A DNA stretch of 64,000 nt from Sphingomonas taxi (GCA_003240625.1 QFMX01000004.1:186001-250000); one strand, 5' to 3'. Positions 1 through 9,087 are shown, numbered from the stretch's first letter. Notes: generated from the sequence alone by a model not told the origin. A program made the numbers and translations.

Positions 1-141
1 CTTGCCAGCGACCTGCACCAGCGGTTTGGGTCGTGTCGCGGTCAGCGGCCGCATCCGCTTGCCAAGGCCCGCCGCCATCACCATCGCCGTCTCGGGCACC
101 GTGCCGCGCGGGATGGGGCGGATCGTCTGCTGGCGGGTCAT
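1..141 (-). CDS. murU: Nucleotidyltransferase, MurU-like (5' part only)
   Basis: Only the first 47 codons are in the window; the gene runs off the left edge. The N-terminus carries a sugar-phosphate nucleotidyltransferase signature: AMVMAAGLGKRMRPLT followed by RPKPLV, the GxGxR-type nucleotide-binding loop of the GT-A-fold family. The ATG lies inside the stop region of the upstream kinase gene (ATGA, 4-bp overlap), so the two are translationally coupled. In the known AmgK-MurU pathway MurU converts MurNAc-1-phosphate and UTP to UDP-MurNAc, which recycles cell-wall sugar. The MurU assignment rests on the neighbour; the fold alone would also fit GlmU-like or mannose-1-phosphate guanylyltransferases. 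Confidence 0.8.
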   Translation of the reverse strand, partial: MTRQQTIRPIPRGTVPETAMVMAAGLGKRMRPLTATRPKPLVQVAGK

Positions 142-1127
142 GCGCGCAACGCCAACGGGTCGCCGCGCAGATCGGCGGGGACGTTCGCGTCGAACCACGC
201 CGCGACCGGCGCCATCACCGGTTGTGCGAGGTCGCGCTCCAGATACGTCCAGACGCGCGGGCACATCGTCGGATAATACGGCTTGCCATCGCGCTGCCAC
301 AGCCGCGTGAAGATGCCTAGGATCTTGGCATTCCGCTGCGCGCCGAGCACGTGATATGCGTTCATGAAGGCCTCGTCCGCGTCCGCCGCTGCGCGATATC
401 GTTCCAGCATCGCGGCCTCGACTGTCGGATCGACCGTCCGCCGCGCGTCCTGCAACAGCGAGACGAGGTCATAGGCCGGGTGCCCTGCAAGCGCGTCCTG
501 GAAATCGAGCAGGCCGAGCGAGCGCTTGGGTCCGACCAGCATCAGATTCTCGGCATGATAATCGCGCAGCACCGTGACCGGCGTTTCGGCGATGGCATGG
601 TCGAACACCGACTCCCACGCCGCGTCCCAGCCGGGCAAATCGGGCTCGATCCCGACCGCCGGGCAATACCATTCGACGAACAACCCCGCCTCGCGCCTGA
701 GCACCGCGCGGTCGTACGGCGGAACGGGTGCCGCCGGATGGCCGCGTAACCGCACGAGCAGGTCGATCGCCGGCGCATAGAGCGACAGTTCGTCGGCGCG
801 CGCTGCGTCGACCGCCTCGCGCAACCGGTCATCGCCGAAATCCTCGATCAGCACGAGGCCCTGGTCGAGATCGCACGCGAGGATCGCCGGTGCCGCGAAG
901 TCGCGCTCGACCAGCCATTCGGCGATGGCGATGAACGGTCGCGGGTCCTCGTGCGGCGGCGGTGCGTCCATGAGAATGGCTTGGCGCTCCCCCTCTTCGG
1001 CGCCCGCAATCGCCCGGAAATAGCGCCGGAACGACGCGTCGCCGGCGACCGGGAGGATCTGCGCCCCACCCCAGCCATGTGCGTCGAGAAAAGCGGCGGC
1101 GCCGGGCGGCGGGGTCATGTCGGCCAT
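138..1127 (-). CDS. amgK: N-acetylmuramate/N-acetylglucosamine kinase, AmgK-like
   Basis: A 329-residue aminoglycoside-phosphotransferase-fold kinase. The catalytic loop reads RDYHAENLML and the metal-binding segment reads LLDFQDALAGHPAYDL, both typical of the APH/AmgK family. AmgK phosphorylates MurNAc (and GlcNAc) at the anomeric position, and MurU then makes UDP-MurNAc, bypassing de novo synthesis. The reading frame is open further upstream, but I choose the ATG at 1127 because GGAGG sits five bases before it; an alternative ATG at 1118 would give an ATGA overlap with tsaE. The gene overlaps tsaE at its 5' end and murU at its 3' end, so the three form one operon. Cytoplasmic. Confidence 0.85.
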   Translation of the reverse strand: MADMTPPPGAAAFLDAHGWGGAQILPVAGDASFRRYFRAIAGAEEGERQAILMDAPPPHEDPRPFIAIAEWLVERDFAAPAILACDLDQGLVLIEDFGDDRLREAVDAARADELSLYAPAIDLLVRLRGHPAAPVPPYDRAVLRREAGLFVEWYCPAVGIEPDLPGWDAAWESVFDHAIAETPVTVLRDYHAENLMLVGPKRSLGLLDFQDALAGHPAYDLVSLLQDARRTVDPTVEAAMLERYRAAADADEAFMNAYHVLGAQRNAKILGIFTRLWQRDGKPYYPTMCPRVWTYLERDLAQPVMAPVAAWFDANVPADLRGDPLALRA

Positions 1128-1564
1128 CGCGACCTCCAAGCTTCCGGCACCTCGACTGTCAAGCTGCGCGTGCCGTCCGGCTCGATCGTCAGGCTCAAGC
1201 GAAGCGCATCTGGCCAGTGATCGGGGCCGGCGCGCTCGGGCCATTCGACCAGCAGCAGCGAATCATAGCGCGCGTCGTCGAGCGCGAGTTCCTCGATCTC
1301 GGCGAGGTCGTCGATGCGGTAGAGGTCGACGTGCAGGACCGGGAAACGCACTTCGGGCGGCTCATAGGGCTGGACGATCGCGAAGCTCGGGGACGGCGCC
1401 TCGCCGGCGAGCCCAAGCGCGGCGAGTAGCCCGCGCGCGACGCTGGTCTTGCCGGCCCCGAGCGTGCCTTCGAGGGTGATCACGTCGCCGGGCTGGACGT
1501 GGGTGGCGAGCATAGCGCCGAACGCCTCGGTAGCTTGCGGATCGGGTAAGCTGATCACGCGCAT
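1115..1564 (-). CDS. tsaE: tRNA threonylcarbamoyladenosine biosynthesis ATPase TsaE
   Basis: A 149-residue protein of the usual TsaE length. The P-loop GTLGAGKTS (residues 33-41) and the later segments PSPSFAIVQ and HVDLYRI are family signatures. TsaE is the ATPase that works with TsaB and TsaD to make the universal t6A37 modification on ANN-decoding tRNAs. It is the first gene of the tsaE-amgK-murU block, and its stop codon overlaps the amgK start. About 120 bases, mostly an inverted repeat, separate it from divL upstream, so it may be read from the divL promoter or from its own. Confidence 0.93.
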   Translation of the reverse strand: MRVISLPDPQATEAFGAMLATHVQPGDVITLEGTLGAGKTSVARGLLAALGLAGEAPSPSFAIVQPYEPPEVRFPVLHVDLYRIDDLAEIEELALDDARYDSLLLVEWPERAGPDHWPDALRLSLTIEPDGTRSLTVEVPEAWRSRWPT

Positions 1565-1566
1565 AA

Positions 1567-1668
1567 GCTCTCTCCCCCTCGGGGAGAGGGTTGGGTGAGG
1601 GGCTGATCCAGGTGGTGCACTGCCTGGCAGCCCCTCACCCCAGCTCTCTCCCCAGAGGGGAGAGGGCG
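1567..1668. repeat. Intergenic inverted repeat (CTCTCCCC / GGGGAGAG family)
   Basis: Two arms, each a small hairpin of CTCTCCCC paired with GGGGAGAG, face each other across a short spacer with TGAGGGGCTG opposed to CAGCCCCTCA. It fills the gap between divL and tsaE. The layout (two hairpins in inverted orientation) is the one seen at many other intergenic sites in this window and resembles a REP doublet (REPIN). No coding potential seen. Confidence 0.8.
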
Positions 1669-1682
1669 TATATTCAAAACCC

Positions 1683-4058
1683 TCATCGCCGCGGCAATTC
1701 CACCGTGATCAACGTGCCCGCGCCGGGCTCGGAGACCAGCTCGATAGTCCCGCCATGCGCTTCGACGAACTGCTTGGCCAGCGGCAACCCCAACCCCAAA
1801 GCGCGATCCCCCATAGCCTTCGATTCCCCAAACCGGTCGAATGCATGCGCGACCGCCTCGGCATCCATCCCCGGCCCGTCATCCGACACCACGATCCGCG
1901 CGGACGTCGCATTACCATCGGTATGCAACAACACCCGCCCGCCATCCGGCGTCGCCGCGACCGCGTGGCGCAGGAGATGCTCGACGACCTCCTTCAACCG
2001 CTTCGGATTGCCGTTGACCCGCCCCGTCGACCGCGCCACCTCGACCGCGAAATCGAGTTTGCGCCGCTTGGCCGACGGCAGGATCGTCTCCGCCGCCGCG
2101 CGCACTGTTGTCGGCAGATCGACATCGGTCCGGTCCGTCTCCGCACGGTCGCTCTCCGCCCGCGTCAGGTCGAGCACGTCGTCGACCAGCAACCCCAGCC
2201 GCTCGACCGACTCCAGGATCGCCCCGACATAGCCCTCGGCCTGCTTGGTCATCTTGCCCGCGTACCCGCCGTGCAACATCTCCGCGAACCCGCTAATCGA
2301 CGTCAGCGGCGTGCGGAGTTCGTAGCTCATGTTCGCGACGAACGCGGTCTTCACCTTGTCCGCCGCCTCCAGCGCGTTGGCGCGATCCCGCAGAGCCTGT
2401 TCCGCACGGCGGCTGTCGGTTATGTCGAGCATCGTGAACAGCGCATTCCCGTCGGGCAACGGCACGCCCGCGAACTCGAAATGCCTCCCGTCCGCAAACG
2501 CCACGCGCCCGCCGCGCTGCTGCCGCTCGACCGTCGCCGACCGGACCAGATCGGGGATCAGCGCCGAACGGTTGGGTGTCAGCAGCTTACCCCCCGCCGC
2601 CTCGGCGAACGCATCGACGCGCGGATGCGAGGCGAGGAACTCCTCCTCCAGGCCCCACAGCAGCCGGAACCGGTTGTTCCACAACTGCAACCGCCCATCC
2701 GCCGCGAACACGCCGAGCGCCTCGAACAGATTGTCGAACGTCGCGGTCCGCACGCGCAGGAGCGTGTCGCGCGCGCTCGCGAGCTGGACCTGCTCGGTAC
2801 GATCCTCGAAGATCAGCAGCAGGCCACCGTCGGGCAAAGGCTGCGCGACGACGCGAAGGTGGGTGCCACCGCGGAGGTGCCAGTTCTCCTCCATCGCGCC
2901 CCCACCGGCCGCGCCACCTTGCGCCGAGCCGGTCTGCATGAACCAGTCGCGCCGCTCCGCCTTCCAGCTCGGGAAATCGCGGACTTCGGGCAGTCGGTTC
3001 GCCTCGCGCATCCGCTCGAGCACGCGGTCGAACTCGGGGCGGTCGGCGAGCCATTCGCTGCGCATCGCGAACATCCGGCGGAACGGCTGGTTGCAGAACA
3101 CGAGCGACCGATCGCCGCCGAACTGCGCCACGCCCGCCGACAACCGGTCGAGCATCGCGCGCTGCGCTTCGGCGAACCGCTTGGCACCCGACCGTGCCTG
3201 CTCCAGCTCCTCGATGTCGATCGCGAACCCGGCCACGCCGCCACTCGGTAGCGGTACGTCGTAGATCTGCAAGGATCGCCGTGCGCCGTCGATGGTCGCG
3301 GGCAGGACTTGTTGATGGGGCCGCCCCTGCTCGCGCGCGACCGCCGCGCCGGCGAGCGGCCCGCCACGCCCGGACCCTTCGACCAGCTCCAGCCCACGCG
3401 CGACGACATCGGCGGCATCGCGCCCCTCGACCGCATCGACATACGCCGAATTGACCATCGCCAACCGAAGGTCGGTAGCGCGGTACCACATGGGCATCGG
3501 CGCCGCCTCGATCAGACCGGTCAGCGACTCATACGCCTCGCCGAGCCGCGCAGTTTCGGCCCCGAGCCGGGCGATCTCCGCCTCGCTATCGGTCGCATCG
3601 AACGCCCAGAGCAGAACCGCCCCGGTCGCGCCCATCTCGCCCGGCGCGCGCGCGCCGCGAAACGTGATCGCCCGCGTCGAACCCTGCAACCGCACCGACC
3701 GCACGAACGCCCGCCCGGCCCGCTGCGCCGCGGCGACATCGGCAATCAACCGCGCCGCATCATCCGCCGACAGCGCAGTACCCCCGGTGGCAAGCTCCGC
3801 GATCGACCGAGGCGGCGCGTCCAGCCCAAGCCAGTCCGCCATCCGCTGAGTCATCTCGACCCGCCCCCCGGACCGGATCACCGTCACGATCGCCGGCGAC
3901 CCGTCGAGGATGGCCTGCAACTGCGCGTTTGCCTCGTTCACGTCCGCGGCCGCGGATCGTGCGCGCAGCCCGATGTAGAGCAGCACCGAGCCGGCAAGGA
4001 TTGCCAGGAGCAGCAAAGCCCCCACCATCACGGCAGCGCCGGTCCCGAGGACCATCAT
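1683..4058 (-). CDS. divL: DivL-like PAS-domain pseudo-histidine kinase (Tyr in place of His)
   Basis: A 791-residue protein with one N-terminal membrane segment (about residues 10-30), a long PAS-rich sensory region (about 45-550), a DHp-like helix pair and a C-terminal HATPase-like domain. The H-box reads MSYELRTPL, with Tyr579 where ordinary kinases have the phospho-accepting His; this is the hallmark of Caulobacter DivL, which binds DivK and controls CckA and hence CtrA. Length and the adjacent tsaE-amgK-murU genes also fit my memory of the divL neighbourhood. In the N-box the two usual Asn residues appear to be His694 and His698 (EHLLRHAV), so ATP binding may be weak; the G1 (DDGPGM) and G2 (GLGLGL) segments remain. 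Most likely an inner-membrane, polar signalling protein. Confidence 0.88.
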   Translation of the reverse strand: MMVLGTGAAVMVGALLLLAILAGSVLLYIGLRARSAAADVNEANAQLQAILDGSPAIVTVIRSGGRVEMTQRMADWLGLDAPPRSIAELATGGTALSADDAARLIADVAAAQRAGRAFVRSVRLQGSTRAITFRGARAPGEMGATGAVLLWAFDATDSEAEIARLGAETARLGEAYESLTGLIEAAPMPMWYRATDLRLAMVNSAYVDAVEGRDAADVVARGLELVEGSGRGGPLAGAAVAREQGRPHQQVLPATIDGARRSLQIYDVPLPSGGVAGFAIDIEELEQARSGAKRFAEAQRAMLDRLSAGVAQFGGDRSLVFCNQPFRRMFAMRSEWLADRPEFDRVLERMREANRLPEVRDFPSWKAERRDWFMQTGSAQGGAAGGGAMEENWHLRGGTHLRVVAQPLPDGGLLLIFEDRTEQVQLASARDTLLRVRTATFDNLFEALGVFAADGRLQLWNNRFRLLWGLEEEFLASHPRVDAFAEAAGGKLLTPNRSALIPDLVRSATVERQQRGGRVAFADGRHFEFAGVPLPDGNALFTMLDITDSRRAEQALRDRANALEAADKVKTAFVANMSYELRTPLTSISGFAEMLHGGYAGKMTKQAEGYVGAILESVERLGLLVDDVLDLTRAESDRAETDRTDVDLPTTVRAAAETILPSAKRRKLDFAVEVARSTGRVNGNPKRLKEVVEHLLRHAVAATPDGGRVLLHTDGNATSARIVVSDDGPGMDAEAVAHAFDRFGESKAMGDRALGLGLPLAKQFVEAHGGTIELVSEPGAGTLITVELPRR

Positions 4059-4130
4059 CGGGAAGCCCGTTGCGACATCATTCGACCCTGTAGGCCAAAC
4101 CCTCCCCCGGGGGAAAGCCGGGAGGCAATG

Positions 4131-4165
4131 AAAAGGGCGGGCCCGACATGCGGACCCGCCCTTCG
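4131..4165 (-). terminator. Rho-independent terminator of the TonB-dependent receptor gene
   Basis: On the minus strand an AAGGGCGGGTCCG stem pairs with CGGGCCCGCCCTT and runs into a short T tract (TTTTC), about 40 bases after the receptor stop codon. Confidence 0.8.
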
Positions 4166-4201
4166 CGATCTACCGATCGCCCTTGCACAAGATGACGAGG
4201 C

Positions 4202-7200
4202 TTAGAGTTTCACGCGTGCGCCGACATACATGAAGCGCCCGACGTTATCGAAGATCGCGTCGGCAGCGTTACCCAGCAAGCCGTACGGCGGCTTCTTGTC
4301 GGTCAGGTTGTCAACACCGCCGTAGAAGGTGAACCGCTTGTCGACATCCACCGACGCGCGCAGCGCGTGATAGACGACCGAAGGATAATACACCCGGTCC
4401 GCATAGTAAGGATCCAGCGCAGCGACGCCATTGGTGTCGTGCTGTGCTTCCCAATCCGTGATCGACTGGCGACCGATGTAGCGGAGCTGATACCCGAGCG
4501 TGACGGGCCCGTGCGTGTAGTCCGCCGAAACGTTGAAGTTGTAGACCGGGTCACCCAGCTCGCCCTTGATGCGCTCCTTCTGGCCGGGGTTGTCGAGGTA
4601 CGGATAATCCGTGCGATCACGAACCCAGGTGCCGACGAACCGCAGTGCGATCTTGTCGTTGGCGAAGACGCGGCGGTTGTACGACACATCGACATCGATG
4701 CCCTTCGCCCGCAGCGCTGCGAAGTTGACCGTGCTCTGGAGCAGCGCGGTCTGGGCGAACTCACCACTCGACTGACGCGGGTTGATCAGACCGCAGAACT
4801 GGTTGTCCAGCGACGCAGCGTCGTAGCAGGCGTCGAGGATAGTCTGCGCACCGACTGCGGCGATGACGTTGCTGATCTTGATGTCGTAATAGTCAGCCGT
4901 GATCGCGAGGCCGGGAATGAACGACGGCTGGAGAACGACGCCGTACGTCCAGCTCCGCGACGTCTCCGCCTCGAGATTGGGATTGCCGCCCGACAGGAAT
5001 TCGGTGCTGCCCCCACGTGCCGCATTGTTGATGAAATTGACCGGAACGCCAGCCGCCGCGCAGTTGGCGGCGCGCGTCGAGCGGCCGGTCTTGATGAAGT
5101 TGATGTCGCAGGGATCGTTCAAAATATCGAAGTTCTGCGATGGCGACGAGTAAAGGTCGCTCAACGTCGGCGCACGGACGGCCTTGGCATAGCTGACGCG
5201 GAACTTGATGTCGCGGACCGGCGCGTACAGTGCACCTGCATTCCACGTCCAGACGGTACCCGCCGAACCCTTGTAGTCGGCAACGCGCACGGCCGCATTC
5301 GCCGTCAGTTCCTCGGCGAACCGCATGCCCTTGAGCAGCGGCAAGTTGAGCTCGCCATACGCTTCCTTCACCGCGAACGACGGCGGGGCGAAATCGGGGA
5401 TCGCGTTGAGGAAGGTCGCGCCGGATTTTACCTGATCGTCATACGAGTAGGACGCCGTCTCACGACGATATTCGCCGCCGAGCGCGAACTGCACCGGGCC
5501 ACCGGGCAGCTCGAACAGTTGCGAGCTGTCGCCGACGATATTGGCCGTCACGTCGAACTCGGTGGCCTTGCCGGTCCGCTGCGACGTCGTGTTGATGTAG
5601 TTGAGCGCAGCCTGGCTGGGAGCGCCATTCCCAAGCACGTTCAACGGCACGCAGTTCGGATCGGTAACCGTCGTCTGGTTGATCCGGCACACGATAGTGC
5701 CTGCGCCGTTCCGCACCGTATCGACCGCGTTGTAGAAATTCTGGTTGATGCGGTTGTTGAAAAACGAAGAACGGGTCCGGAACTCGCCATAATTTACCGA
5801 GAAATCATACTTCCAGTCGGTGTTGAACGTGCCTTCTGCACCGCCAACGATCCGATAGGTATCGCGGCGGTCGAATTCGTCGCGCGTGCCGAAATCGTTG
5901 TTGTTGCGGTTCAGGCGGAAGAACTGTGCCCCTGCCGGTAGCAGCGAACGGATCGTCGCGGCATCGCCGGGCTGCAGATACGGATTATCGAACGAGATCG
6001 GGATCCCGATCGTCTGCCGGCTGAACCCGCCATTGGCGGCGCGCGTGAAGGGGTTGCCGTTGGCATCCTCGTCGAGAACGGTGCCCTGCTCGCCACCCTG
6101 GGCGAACGTCGGCGTGCCCTGATTGAAGCTCTCGACGCGGACGAACTTCGCCTCGATGAACGGCTTGAAGGCGTCGGACACGTCGAAGTGACCGAGCAGG
6201 TTGGCGACGTAGCGCTTCAGCGAAGGCTGGAGCGTGCCGCGATCGTTGAGGATGCCGCCGTCGCCGCCATTGTTGTTGTTCGAGCCGGCCGGACGGAAGT
6301 CGGTACCGTAGTTATACTCGTACAGCGAACCGCCCGAGTTGAAACCGAACACGCGGGGATAGCCGTTGGCAAGGCAGCCTGCCGCAACGGTACCATTGCT
6401 GCACGCACCGATCCCGGCGCCGTTATAGGCAATGAAGTTGCCGCCATTGTCATAGCCGAAGCTGTGAACATCGTTGAGGAACGTCCGGTTCGGAACCGTG
6501 TTGTCGATCGCGGGGCTGTCCACCAGCTGGAACTGGCGACGTCCGGTATACGCGCCGGTCAGACCCGGCCGATCGGCGTAGGTGACCAGGTCGGACTGGT
6601 TATATTCGAGGTTCAGCGCGATGTTGCCCCGGCCGTCCGCGAAGTTCTGACCGTAGGTGCCGCTGAGACGATACGTGCCGTGATCGCCCTTGTCGCTCAA
6701 GCCGCTCTGCGCGTTGAGCGACAGACCCTCGAAGTTGCGCTTCAGCACGAAGTTGACGACGCCGGCCATCGCGTCCGAACCGTAGACCGCGGACTGGCCA
6801 CCGGTGACAGCATCCACGCGTTCGATCAGGTCGGTGGGAATGGTGTTGGTGTCGACCAGGAAATCACCCTCGGACGAGGTTATGTGACGACGGCCGTTGA
6901 CCAGCACCAGCGTACGGGTAACGCCGAGGCCGCGCATATCGAGGAAGTTCAGGCCCGAGGTGCCGATGAACTGCGTCGAACTCGCCTGGCTGTAGGTCGA
7001 GCGCAACGACGGAAGGTCGTTCAGAACGTCGCCGACGGTAATCGCACCGGTGCGCGTGAGATCGGCAATCGTCAGCGTGGTGACGGGAGCAGGCGAATCG
7101 AGTGTCGGGCGCGCGATACGCGAACCGGTGACGACGATTTCGCTACCCGCATTGGCTTCCGGAGCCGCCGTCTGCGCAACCGCGCCCGTCGTGGTATCGG

Positions 7201-7357
7201 AACCGACCGGAGCGGCTGGATCGGTGCCGGGTGCCTGGGTCTGGGCGTCCACTGGCGTCGCTGTCTGCGCTGCTGCCGGGATCGCCGAGGCCAATACGAA
7301 TGCGGCCGTGGACGCAGTTACGAACAATCCGGACTTCCGGATCGAGATGCCAACCAT
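4202..7357 (-). CDS. TonB-dependent outer-membrane receptor
   Basis: A 1051-residue protein with a Sec signal peptide ending in ASAIPAAAQ, a plug domain (EIVVTGSRIARP, then TIADLTRTGAITVGDVL, LDMRGLGVTRTLVLVNGRR and GSDAMAGVVNFVLKR) and a long beta-barrel with a final strand RFMYVGARVKL. It should take up a bulky substrate across the outer membrane using TonB-ExbB-ExbD energy. The barrel is large, as in the sphingomonad receptors often annotated for saccharides or siderophores, but nothing visible here fixes the substrate. It is monocistronic, with its own terminator downstream and a terminator from ahcY upstream. Start chosen at the only ATG that gives a complete signal peptide. Confidence 0.93.
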   Translation of the reverse strand: MVGISIRKSGLFVTASTAAFVLASAIPAAAQTATPVDAQTQAPGTDPAAPVGSDTTTGAVAQTAAPEANAGSEIVVTGSRIARPTLDSPAPVTTLTIADLTRTGAITVGDVLNDLPSLRSTYSQASSTQFIGTSGLNFLDMRGLGVTRTLVLVNGRRHITSSEGDFLVDTNTIPTDLIERVDAVTGGQSAVYGSDAMAGVVNFVLKRNFEGLSLNAQSGLSDKGDHGTYRLSGTYGQNFADGRGNIALNLEYNQSDLVTYADRPGLTGAYTGRRQFQLVDSPAIDNTVPNRTFLNDVHSFGYDNGGNFIAYNGAGIGACSNGTVAAGCLANGYPRVFGFNSGGSLYEYNYGTDFRPAGSNNNNGGDGGILNDRGTLQPSLKRYVANLLGHFDVSDAFKPFIEAKFVRVESFNQGTPTFAQGGEQGTVLDEDANGNPFTRAANGGFSRQTIGIPISFDNPYLQPGDAATIRSLLPAGAQFFRLNRNNNDFGTRDEFDRRDTYRIVGGAEGTFNTDWKYDFSVNYGEFRTRSSFFNNRINQNFYNAVDTVRNGAGTIVCRINQTTVTDPNCVPLNVLGNGAPSQAALNYINTTSQRTGKATEFDVTANIVGDSSQLFELPGGPVQFALGGEYRRETASYSYDDQVKSGATFLNAIPDFAPPSFAVKEAYGELNLPLLKGMRFAEELTANAAVRVADYKGSAGTVWTWNAGALYAPVRDIKFRVSYAKAVRAPTLSDLYSSPSQNFDILNDPCDINFIKTGRSTRAANCAAAGVPVNFINNAARGGSTEFLSGGNPNLEAETSRSWTYGVVLQPSFIPGLAITADYYDIKISNVIAAVGAQTILDACYDAASLDNQFCGLINPRQSSGEFAQTALLQSTVNFAALRAKGIDVDVSYNRRVFANDKIALRFVGTWVRDRTDYPYLDNPGQKERIKGELGDPVYNFNVSADYTHGPVTLGYQLRYIGRQSITDWEAQHDTNGVAALDPYYADRVYYPSVVYHALRASVDVDKRFTFYGGVDNLTDKKPPYGLLGNAADAIFDNVGRFMYVGARVKL

Positions 7358-7480
7358 ACTGAGAAACCCTTTGAACCTAAGCTTTTACCAGGGCCGGAAG
7401 GACACCTTTCCTGTCTATTTTTCAATCCGTACGACGAAACATTACGAAAGTGTGACATCCCCGCAACACGGTTGCGCAAC

Positions 7481-7519
7481 GAAAAAGCCGCGCCCGCCTG
7501 ATGGCGGACGCGGCTTTCG
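7481..7519 (-). terminator. Rho-independent terminator of ahcY
   Basis: On the minus strand AAAGCCGCGTCCGCC pairs with GGCGGGCGCGGCTTT and ends in a T-rich run. It lies 24 bases after the ahcY stop codon. Confidence 0.88.
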
Positions 7520-7542
7520 AAAACCCTACGGGATCTGGAAGA

Positions 7543-8976
7543 TCAGTAGCGGTAGTGATCCGGCTTGAACGGGCCTTCGACCGGCACGCCGATGTAGCCG
7601 GCCTGCTTGTCGGACAGCTTCGACAGCTTCACGCCGAGCTTCTCGAGGTGGAGCATCGCGACCTTCTCGTCGAGGTGCTTCGGCAGGACGTAGACCTCGT
7701 TCTTGTAGTTCTCGCCCTTGGTCCAGAGCTCGATCTGCGCGAGCGTCTGGTTGGTGAAGCTGGCCGACATCACGAACGACGGGTGGCCGGTGGCGCAACC
7801 GAGGTTCACCAGGCGACCCTTCGCCAGGATGATGATCTGCTTGCCGTCCGGGAACTTCACCAGGTCGGTGCCGGGCTTCACTTCGGTCCAGTCGTAGTTC
7901 GACAACGCGGCGATCTGGATCTCCGAGTCGAAGTGACCGATGTTGCAGACGATCGACATCGGCTTCATCGCCTTCATGTGATCGGCGGTGATGACGTCGG
8001 CATTGCCGGTCGCGGTGCAGAAGATGTCGGCGCGCGAGACGGCCTCTTCCATCGTCACGACCTCGAAGCCCTCCATCGCCGCCTGCAATGCGCAGATCGG
8101 ATCGACTTCGGTGACCATCACGCGTGCGCCGCCGTTGCGGAGCGACTGGGCCGAGCCCTTGCCGACGTCACCGAAACCGGCGACGCAGGCGACCTTGCCG
8201 GCGAGCATGACGTCGGTCGCGCGACGGATCGCGTCAACCAGCGATTCCTTGCAGCCGTAGAGGTTGTCGAACTTCGACTTGGTGACCGAGTCGTTGACGT
8301 TGATCGCGGGGAACGGCAGCTCGCCCTTCTTGGCAATCTCGTACAGGCGGTGGACGCCGGTGGTGGTCTCTTCCGAGACGCCCTTCAGGTTCTTGACGGT
8401 CTCGGTGAGGTAGCCGGGGTTCTTCGCGACATACGCCTTAAGCGCGCGCTGCATCTCGACCTCTTCCTCGTTCTCGGGCTCGGGCATCGTGTGGCCGGCT
8501 TCGAGCTTGGCGCCCCAGAGCGCGAACATGGTCGCGTCGCCGCCGTCATCGAGGATGATGTTGGCGGTCTGGCCCTCGATCTCGCGGTCCCACGAGAAGA
8601 TGTCGCCGACATAGTTCCAATAGTCCGCGAGGCTCTCGCCCTTGATCGCGAACACCGGCACGCCGGTCGCGGCGATCGCGGCGGCAGCATGGTCCTGAGT
8701 CGAGAAGATGTTGCACGTCGCCCAACGGACGTCGGCGCCGAGCGCGGTCAGCGTCTCGATCAGCACGGCGGTCTGGATCGTCATGTGCAGCGAACCGGTG
8801 ATCCGCGCGCCCTTGAGCGGCTGCGACGCGCCGAATTCGGTGCGCAGCGACATCAGGCCGGGCATCTCGGTTTCGGCGATGTTGATCTCGGCGCGGCCGA
8901 AATCGGCGAGGCTGATGTCGGCGACGACATAATCGGGCTTGCCGTCGGTTTTCTGGGGCGCGAGCGTGGTGGCCAC
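7543..8976 (-). CDS. ahcY: S-adenosyl-L-homocysteine hydrolase
   Basis: AhcY splits S-adenosylhomocysteine, the by-product of SAM-dependent methylation, into adenosine and homocysteine, with NAD bound in a Rossmann domain. Visible signatures are GSLHMTIQTAVLIETL near the N-terminus, NVNDSVTKSKFDNLYGC, the NAD-binding AGKVACVAGFGDVGKGSAQ, and the usual C-terminal PDHYRY. I choose the GTG at 8976 (477 residues) because AGGAG lies about nine bases before it and the product then begins VATTLAPQK as in relatives; an ATG at 9018 would add 14 unsupported residues. A 20-bp perfect palindrome lies about 100 bases upstream. Cytoplasmic homotetramer in the family. Confidence 0.96.
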   Translation of the reverse strand: MATTLAPQKTDGKPDYVVADISLADFGRAEINIAETEMPGLMSLRTEFGASQPLKGARITGSLHMTIQTAVLIETLTALGADVRWATCNIFSTQDHAAAAIAATGVPVFAIKGESLADYWNYVGDIFSWDREIEGQTANIILDDGGDATMFALWGAKLEAGHTMPEPENEEEVEMQRALKAYVAKNPGYLTETVKNLKGVSEETTTGVHRLYEIAKKGELPFPAINVNDSVTKSKFDNLYGCKESLVDAIRRATDVMLAGKVACVAGFGDVGKGSAQSLRNGGARVMVTEVDPICALQAAMEGFEVVTMEEAVSRADIFCTATGNADVITADHMKAMKPMSIVCNIGHFDSEIQIAALSNYDWTEVKPGTDLVKFPDGKQIIILAKGRLVNLGCATGHPSFVMSASFTNQTLAQIELWTKGENYKNEVYVLPKHLDEKVAMLHLEKLGVKLSKLSDKQAGYIGVPVEGPFKPDHYRY

Positions 8977-9067
8977 GAGGATATCTCCTGGGAATAATCT
9001 TTGATCGGCGAGCCTCATGCCCGTGCCGGATGGCCTGCGCCTTAGAGGATCGAGGGGCTCAAATCAA

Positions 9068-9087
9068 ATATAAAGATATCTTTATAT
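9068..9087. promoter_or_regulatory. 20-bp perfect palindrome upstream of ahcY (candidate SahR-type operator)
   Basis: ATATAAAGATATCTTTATAT is perfectly self-complementary and lies in an AT-rich patch that stands out from the GC-rich surroundings, about 90-110 bases before the ahcY start. The ArsR-family regulator SahR is known to control SAH/methionine-cycle genes in Proteobacteria through AT-rich palindromes of this general form. The match to a SahR site is from memory and not tested. The gap from ahcY to yqgE (8977-9288) otherwise holds the ahcY leader and an inverted repeat. Confidence 0.6.

Noticed and set aside
1755..3251. 498-codon open frame on the plus strand opposite divL
   Set aside because: Arg/Pro/His-rich product typical of the antisense of a GC-rich gene; the minus-strand DivL frame has clear domains.
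7501..8997. 498-codon open frame on the plus strand opposite ahcY
   Set aside because: Antisense of a highly conserved enzyme gene; composition is not protein-like and there is no recognisable domain.
8977..9060. Possible SAH riboswitch in the ahcY leader
   Set aside because: AGGCTCGCCG-ATCAAA resembles the 3' part of the known SAH aptamer, but the 5' GAGGAGCGCTGC-type half and its pairing are not present. The palindrome at 9068 is a better regulatory candidate.
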